A stretch of DNA of 10,913 bases from an uncultured Prevotellaceae bacterium. Its GTDB lineage: Bacteria; Bacteroidota; Bacteroidia; Bacteroidales; Bacteroidaceae. The notes under the pieces were generated by a model. It worked only from the letters and a program-made list of their open reading frames with translations, was not told the DNA's origin and ran no database searches. The DNA lies in assembly GCA_937902455.1 (NCBI GenBank), contig CALELI010000063.1, positions 1 through 10,913 of the forward strand, read 5' to 3'. The position numbers were made by a program, and so were the translations under genes. The stretch's first letter is position 1. Every line of letters starts with the position of its first letter. Positions 7,671 to 10,913 of this stretch are shown one piece after another.

Positions 7671-8144
7671 TTACTCATGATGATACGATTCTCCTTTCAG
7701 GATTGTCATGGCACGATAGAGCTGCTCCATGAATATCATCCGGATCATCTGGTGCGAGAATGTCATCTTCGACAGTGACAGTATATCGTTTGCCACCCTG
7801 TACACATCCTTGCTGAACCCATAAGGGCCACCTATCACAAACACGAGTCTTCGTGGGCCGGCATTAATGCGTTTCTCTATCCAGTCGGCAAATTCCACAC
7901 TGCGGTACTCTTTCCCCCGTTCGTCCAGTAACACGACATAGTCACCGTCCTGAATGACAGACAGAATCATGTCGCCTTCCTTCTTCTTTATCTGGTCCTC
8001 ACTATAGGCTTTAAGGTCCTTCAAGTCCCTTATAGTGACGATTTCCATCGTGATGTAATGTTTCAGCCTGTTGGCATATTCCTCTATGATGTCCGCAAAT
8101 GTCTTCACAGACGTCTTTCCTACCTGTACGAGAACTATTTTCAT
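7671..8144 (-). CDS. rlmH: 23S rRNA (pseudouridine-1915-N3)-methyltransferase RlmH
   Basis: RlmH is a small SPOUT-class methyltransferase that uses S-adenosylmethionine to methylate pseudouridine 1915 in helix 69 of 23S rRNA, acting on assembled 70S ribosomes. The 157-residue length is typical. The family signatures are clear: the strand VVLLDERGKEY (70-80), the SAM-binding loop FVIGGPYGF (102-110), and the C-terminal trefoil-knot helix LSLSKMTFSHQMIRMIFMEQLYRA (122-145). The start at 8144 (MKIVLVQVGK) matches the usual RlmH N-terminus. No TAnnTTTG box is visible directly upstream, so transcription may come from relA readthrough or from an unrecognised promoter within the hairpin cluster. The downstream DUF4301 gene follows after 31 bases. 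Confidence 0.96.
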   Translation of the reverse strand: MKIVLVQVGKTSVKTFADIIEEYANRLKHYITMEIVTIRDLKDLKAYSEDQIKKKEGDMILSVIQDGDYVVLLDERGKEYRSVEFADWIEKRINAGPRRLVFVIGGPYGFSKDVYRVANDILSLSKMTFSHQMIRMIFMEQLYRAMTILKGESYHHE

Positions 8145-8161
8145 CTTACATTAGTATTATC

Positions 8162-8293
8162 ATAGACCGTTCTATACGGGCTGAAAGCCCAATATTGTTT
8201 CCAGCCCAGGGCAACGCCCTGGGTATCTGATGTGTTCGACAGCACGCCCTGCAAGCGTTGCCGTTGGGCTGTTGACTTATGCCACTTCGTGGC
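8162..8293. repeat. Cluster of short hairpins, REP/BIME-like intergenic repeat
   Basis: The gap between relA and rlmH holds a run of compact palindromes: ATAGA/TCTAT (8162-8175), GGGCT/AGCCC with loop GAA (8178-8190), a perfect CCCAGGGC/GCCCTGGG stem with loop AAC (8205-8223), GCAA/TTGC (8251-8261) within an outer ACAGC/GCTGT pair (8239-8243 and 8268-8272), and GCCAC/GTGGC with loop TTC (8281-8293). GGCAACGC in one hairpin is also complementary to GCGTTGCC in the next (8255-8262). GC content is higher than in other intergenic regions here. This layout resembles repetitive extragenic palindromes that RAYT-type transposases mobilise in Bacteroidetes. No transposase gene is present. The cluster starts 11 bases after the relA stop codon and may stabilise or end its mRNA. 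Confidence 0.6.
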
Positions 8294-8303
8294 GAATTAT
8301 CCT

Positions 8304-10394
8304 TCATCTGCTTACTTGTTTTACGCCTTTGACATCCTTGAGTTTCTTGATGAGGGAGTTGAGGCGGGATATGTCGGAAATCATGAGGACGAGATGACCA
8401 GAGAACAATCCGTCTTCGGATGAATGGATGTCGATACTGCGAAGTACTGTACCCTTTTCCTTGAGTATGATACTCGTGAGATTGTTAACGATTCCAATGT
8501 CGTCGTTGCCAAGCACATGAAGTATGACCTGACTCTGACCACCACTTTCCGACCATTTCACATCTATTCTCCTGTAAGGAACATTCTCAAGCATGTGTCG
8601 TGCGTTCTGGCAGTCAGCCCTGTGGATGGTGATTCCACGACTGAGAGTGACGAACCCCACAATCTTGTCGCCATAAATCGGATTGCAGCACTTGGCAAAC
8701 TGATAGTCAAGTCCCTTTACGTTCTTGTCGATAATAAGTGTGTCGCCGTACTTGTCAGTTCCCCCACCCTGTGTCTGTTCAAGCCGGAAATTCTCTGCAC
8801 TCTCCGTCACCTGGTCAGGATTCTCAGACGAAGGAGAGATAATCTCGAGATACGCCGTGATGACCTTGTTGACATCGAGGACCTCGTCGCGGATGGCCTT
8901 GTAGAACTCCATTGCCTGCTTGAACCCAAGTCGGCGCATAACCTTGTTGAGTATGGTTTCGTCGTACTCAATCTTGCGGTTCTTCATTCGACGCTCTATT
9001 TCCTCCTTGGCATAGGTGGCAGTGCGGAGTTCCTGCTCGTGGAGCGACTGGCGAATCTTGTTCCTCGCCTTCGATGTGATGACAAATGCCAGCCAGTCCT
9101 GTTTAGGCTGCTGGTTCTGACTTGTCTTTATCTCTACCTGGTCACCGTTCTCCAGTTTCGTCTTCATCGGCACATTCTTGCCATTCACCAATCCACCCGT
9201 ACAGTGGCTGCCCACATTCGTATGGATGGAGAAGGCAAAGTCAAGAACCGTCGCTCCCTTCGGCAACTTGAAGAGGTCGCCCTTCGGCGTGAACACGAAC
9301 ACCTCGTCGCTGTAGAGGTCGACCTTGAACTGGTCAATCAGCCCTTCATCGCTCGAGTCGTTCGACTCCAGTGAGGCGCGTAGGTCGTTGAGCCAATTCT
9401 CAAGTTTTGTACCGCTGTCCTTCACTCCCTTATATCTCCAGTGGGCAGCATATCCGTGTTCGGCTATGTCGTCCATCCTCTCAGTGCGAATCTGAACCTC
9501 CACCCATTTGCCTTCAGGCCCCATCACGGTGGTGTGAAGGCTCTCATATCCGTTGCTCTTAGGCACGCTGAGCCAGTCGCGGAGACGTTTCGGGTTAGGA
9601 TGATACATATCGGTGACTATGGAATACACCTGCCAGCAATCCTGCTTCTCCTTTTCCGGAACGGAATCAAGGATAATCCTGATGGCAAAAAGGTCGTAGA
9701 TTCCCTCGAACTGGCATTTCTGCTTCTTCATCTTCTGCCAGATGGAGTGAATGGACTTCGTGCGGCCCTTTATGTGGAATTTCAACCCGGCAGCCTCCAG
9801 TTTCTGCTGCACAGGAGTTATGAACTTCTCGATATATGCGTCGCGGGAACGCTTCGTCTCGTTGAGCTTGTCCTTGATCATGTAATAGGCATCATGCTCA
9901 AGGTACTTCATGCTCAGGTCTTCCAGTTCCGACTTGATGAGGTACAATCCTAATTTATGCGCAAGTGGAGCATAGAGGAAACTGGCCTCCGTAGATATTT
10001 TCTGCCTCTCTTCCTCTGTTCCGCTGTCCTTCAGGCCTCTCATGCGGTTTACCCTCTCGGCAATGATGATGAACACCACCCTCATGTCTTCGGCAAACGA
10101 AAGCAGCAGGTCGCGGAAATTATCGGTATTGATTACCGGATTCTTGGAGTACAGGTCATTTATCTTCTTCAATCCGGAAAGGATGTGACCGACATCCTCA
10201 CCATATTCATTCTGAATCTCATCGACACTCCTTGCACCAGTCCTCACTGCGTCGAGCAAGAGAATGCTTGTCACTACGGAACGCCCCATACCCATCTCGT
10301 CGACAGCTATCTCGGCGGTCCTCACATCAAACGTACTGACCTCAAGTGGCTTGAGTTGCAGACGTACATCTTCTATTAATTCCTGAGTAGTCAT
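8304..10394 (-). CDS. relA: RelA/SpoT-family (p)ppGpp synthetase with decayed hydrolase domain
   Basis: The 696-residue long RSH protein makes the alarmone (p)ppGpp from ATP and GDP/GTP under starvation. Domains in order: pseudo-HD hydrolase (about 20-150), synthetase (about 206-320), TGS (362-424), helical linker (425-515), Cys-rich/zinc-finger region (552-600; KCC 568-570, His591, Cys595) and ACT (620-696). Synthetase motifs are intact: KGRTKSIHSIWQKM (209-222), IYDLFAIRI (232-240), PKSNGYESLHTTV (278-290) and VEVQIRT with Glu299. In the hydrolase domain, the catalytic HD is LD (Leu47-Asp48), the following ED is RT (51-52), and the Asp of the usual LADR motif is Glu113. Hydrolysis is therefore unlikely, and the enzyme looks like a synthetase-only RelA. 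The start is ATG 10394 because the -7 box lies at 10404-10411; the open frame continuing to 10532 is non-coding. A separate SpoT-type hydrolase should be encoded elsewhere. Confidence 0.94.
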   Translation of the reverse strand: MTTQELIEDVRLQLKPLEVSTFDVRTAEIAVDEMGMGRSVVTSILLLDAVRTGARSVDEIQNEYGEDVGHILSGLKKINDLYSKNPVINTDNFRDLLLSFAEDMRVVFIIIAERVNRMRGLKDSGTEEERQKISTEASFLYAPLAHKLGLYLIKSELEDLSMKYLEHDAYYMIKDKLNETKRSRDAYIEKFITPVQQKLEAAGLKFHIKGRTKSIHSIWQKMKKQKCQFEGIYDLFAIRIILDSVPEKEKQDCWQVYSIVTDMYHPNPKRLRDWLSVPKSNGYESLHTTVMGPEGKWVEVQIRTERMDDIAEHGYAAHWRYKGVKDSGTKLENWLNDLRASLESNDSSDEGLIDQFKVDLYSDEVFVFTPKGDLFKLPKGATVLDFAFSIHTNVGSHCTGGLVNGKNVPMKTKLENGDQVEIKTSQNQQPKQDWLAFVITSKARNKIRQSLHEQELRTATYAKEEIERRMKNRKIEYDETILNKVMRRLGFKQAMEFYKAIRDEVLDVNKVITAYLEIISPSSENPDQVTESAENFRLEQTQGGGTDKYGDTLIIDKNVKGLDYQFAKCCNPIYGDKIVGFVTLSRGITIHRADCQNARHMLENVPYRRIDVKWSESGGQSQVILHVLGNDDIGIVNNLTSIILKEKGTVLRSIDIHSSEDGLFSGHLVLMISDISRLNSLIKKLKDVKGVKQVSR

Positions 10395-10403
10395 TATTGT
10401 TTG

Positions 10404-10435
10404 CAAATATACAAAACTTATTCCGAAATGACAAA
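10404..10435 (-). promoter_or_regulatory. Promoter of relA, near-leaderless transcript
   Basis: On the minus strand, TTTG at 10435-10432 and TATATTTG at 10411-10404 match both elements of the Bacteroidetes promoter exactly, with 20 bases between them. The last base of the -7 box is only 9 bases before the relA ATG at 10394, so the predicted transcript has a leader of just a few bases. This is the best promoter match in the window and fixes the relA start codon. Confidence 0.8.
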
Positions 10436-10516
10436 TACAAACGACATTTCTTTTAGTTAAAAAGATTAAAGATAGCGGAGAAACACTTTGGCCATAAATG
10501 TCGCTACCCAATACAC

Positions 10517-10792
10517 TAACGGAGAAGAACATCTACATGAACGCAGCTGAAGATGCGAAATAAATGCAAATAAGGTCAACAATAACGCACAATAAGGTCA
10601 TTGCATTATTAGTGCATCGACAATTGCACTATTAATGCGTTTAGCTTTGCATTATTAATGCATTTGGCGTTGCATTATTAATGCGTTAACCTTATTCTCA
10701 GCAATAGTGAACCTTCCTGTGCACTATTTCAGACCTTAATCTGCGTTTCAGAAGATGTTCTCCCCCTTAATCCGAGGGGTATTTCTCCGTTA
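10517..10792. repeat. Large imperfect inverted repeat, MITE-like or structured regulatory element
   Basis: Matching segments occur in the same order on opposite strands: TAACGGAGAA (10517-10526) with its complement at 10783-10792, AGAACATCT (10526-10534) with 10753-10761, AACGCAG (10540-10546) with 10741-10747, TAAGGTC (10571-10577) with 10732-10738, and GCACA (10587-10591) with 10718-10722. The pairs share two symmetry centres, 10654.5 and 10643.5, differing by 11 bases. The right arm has about 20 extra bases holding a small CCCC/GGGG hairpin (10763-10779). A near copy of the end motif, TAGCGGAGAAACAC, lies at 10473-10486. No coding sequence and no clear target-site duplication are seen. Confidence 0.6.
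10601..10692. repeat. Four 23-base tandem repeats, each with a palindromic core
   Basis: Units begin at 10601, 10624, 10647 and 10670, each exactly 23 bases. Each starts with TTGC and carries the 13-base core GCATTATTAATGC, perfect in units 3 and 4 and with one change each in units 1 and 2. The last five or so bases vary between units. The array is flanked by AATAAGGT (10591-10598) and its complement ACCTTATT (10689-10696). Another AATAAGGTCA copy at 10569-10578 continues the period at 22 bases. The array lies at the symmetry centre of the larger inverted repeat at 10517-10792. Confidence 0.8.
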
Positions 10793-10913
10793 CAGGCATG
10801 GTGCATGATTGGAATAGCACATGCAAGCATTTGGTGTCTACTGCAAGATATACCTTATTAACTTAACTTTCGGAAGTTTGCATGTATTTGATTTTAACAT
10901 TAATCAAACATTA
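10793..10913. other. Non-coding right edge with one dyad
   Basis: I see no supportable gene here. The clearest structure is TTTGATT (10887-10893) and AATCAAA (10902-10908), a perfect 7-bp inverted repeat with an 8-base AT spacer. A smaller AACTT/AAGTT pair with loop TCGG lies at 10865-10878. Either could be an operator or leader element of a gene beyond the window edge. Confidence 0.35.

Noticed and set aside
8424..9374. 316-residue open frame antisense to relA
   Set aside because: It lies wholly within relA, whose domains and motifs are unmistakable, and its translation shows no recognisable domain. It arises from the codon composition of relA.
10395..10532. 46-residue N-terminal extension of relA
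   Set aside because: The extension contains the predicted promoter (10404-10435), and its sequence does not resemble RelA; ATG 10394 begins a typical RSH N-terminus.
10601..10692. CRISPR-like array
   Set aside because: The repeats are mostly conserved 18-base units with only about 5 variable bases, too short for spacers, and there are no cas genes.
10821..10913. Short plus-strand frame from ATG 10821 open to the window edge
   Set aside because: Only 31 codons, no recognisable sequence and no TAnnTTTG box at a suitable distance; it cannot be supported as a gene.

Overview
The window is ordinary chromosomal DNA from a member of the Bacteroidales, most likely Prevotella or a close relative. 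I base this on the protein families (a secreted LacZ-type GH2 enzyme with a C-terminal carbohydrate-binding domain, a DUF4301 protein, a RelA paralogue with a decayed hydrolase domain) and on promoters of the Bacteroidetes type (TAnnTTTG at -7, TTTG about 20 bases upstream, no Shine-Dalgarno). The genus is an inference; no species marker is present.

Layout from left to right. Bases 1-54 hold the 5' part of a tRNA-Val(UAC) gene on the minus strand, cut by the window edge, with its own promoter. A dyad-rich intergenic region of about 300 bases follows. Next on the plus strand is a secreted beta-galactosidase (421-4215). It converges on dnaB (minus, 4394-5944), with a strong hairpin terminator between them. 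Upstream of dnaB lie its promoter, two tandem DnaA-box-like 11-mers, and the terminator of the next unit. That unit, all on the minus strand, reads relA (8304-10394), then rlmH (7671-8144), then a DUF4301 gene (6116-7639). rlmH and the DUF4301 gene are 31 bases apart and probably co-transcribed. relA is separated from rlmH by a cluster of compact hairpins that looks like a REP/BIME-type repeat. relA has the best promoter in the window and a nearly leaderless predicted transcript.

The last 520 bases contain no convincing gene. They hold an imperfect inverted repeat about 276 bases long, with four 23-base tandem units at its centre, each unit itself a palindrome. This resembles a non-coding, MITE-like element or a large structured regulatory region just upstream of the relA promoter.

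Functionally the genes are core metabolism and housekeeping: extracellular galactoside breakdown, replicative helicase, 23S rRNA methylation and stringent-response signalling. They do not form one pathway. I found no defence system, phage, IS transposase or CRISPR array. The points most worth a second look are the nested palindromic element at 10517-10792, the UDP-sugar-pyrophosphorylase-like signatures in the DUF4301 protein, the decayed hydrolase site of RelA, and the hairpin cluster at 8162-8293.
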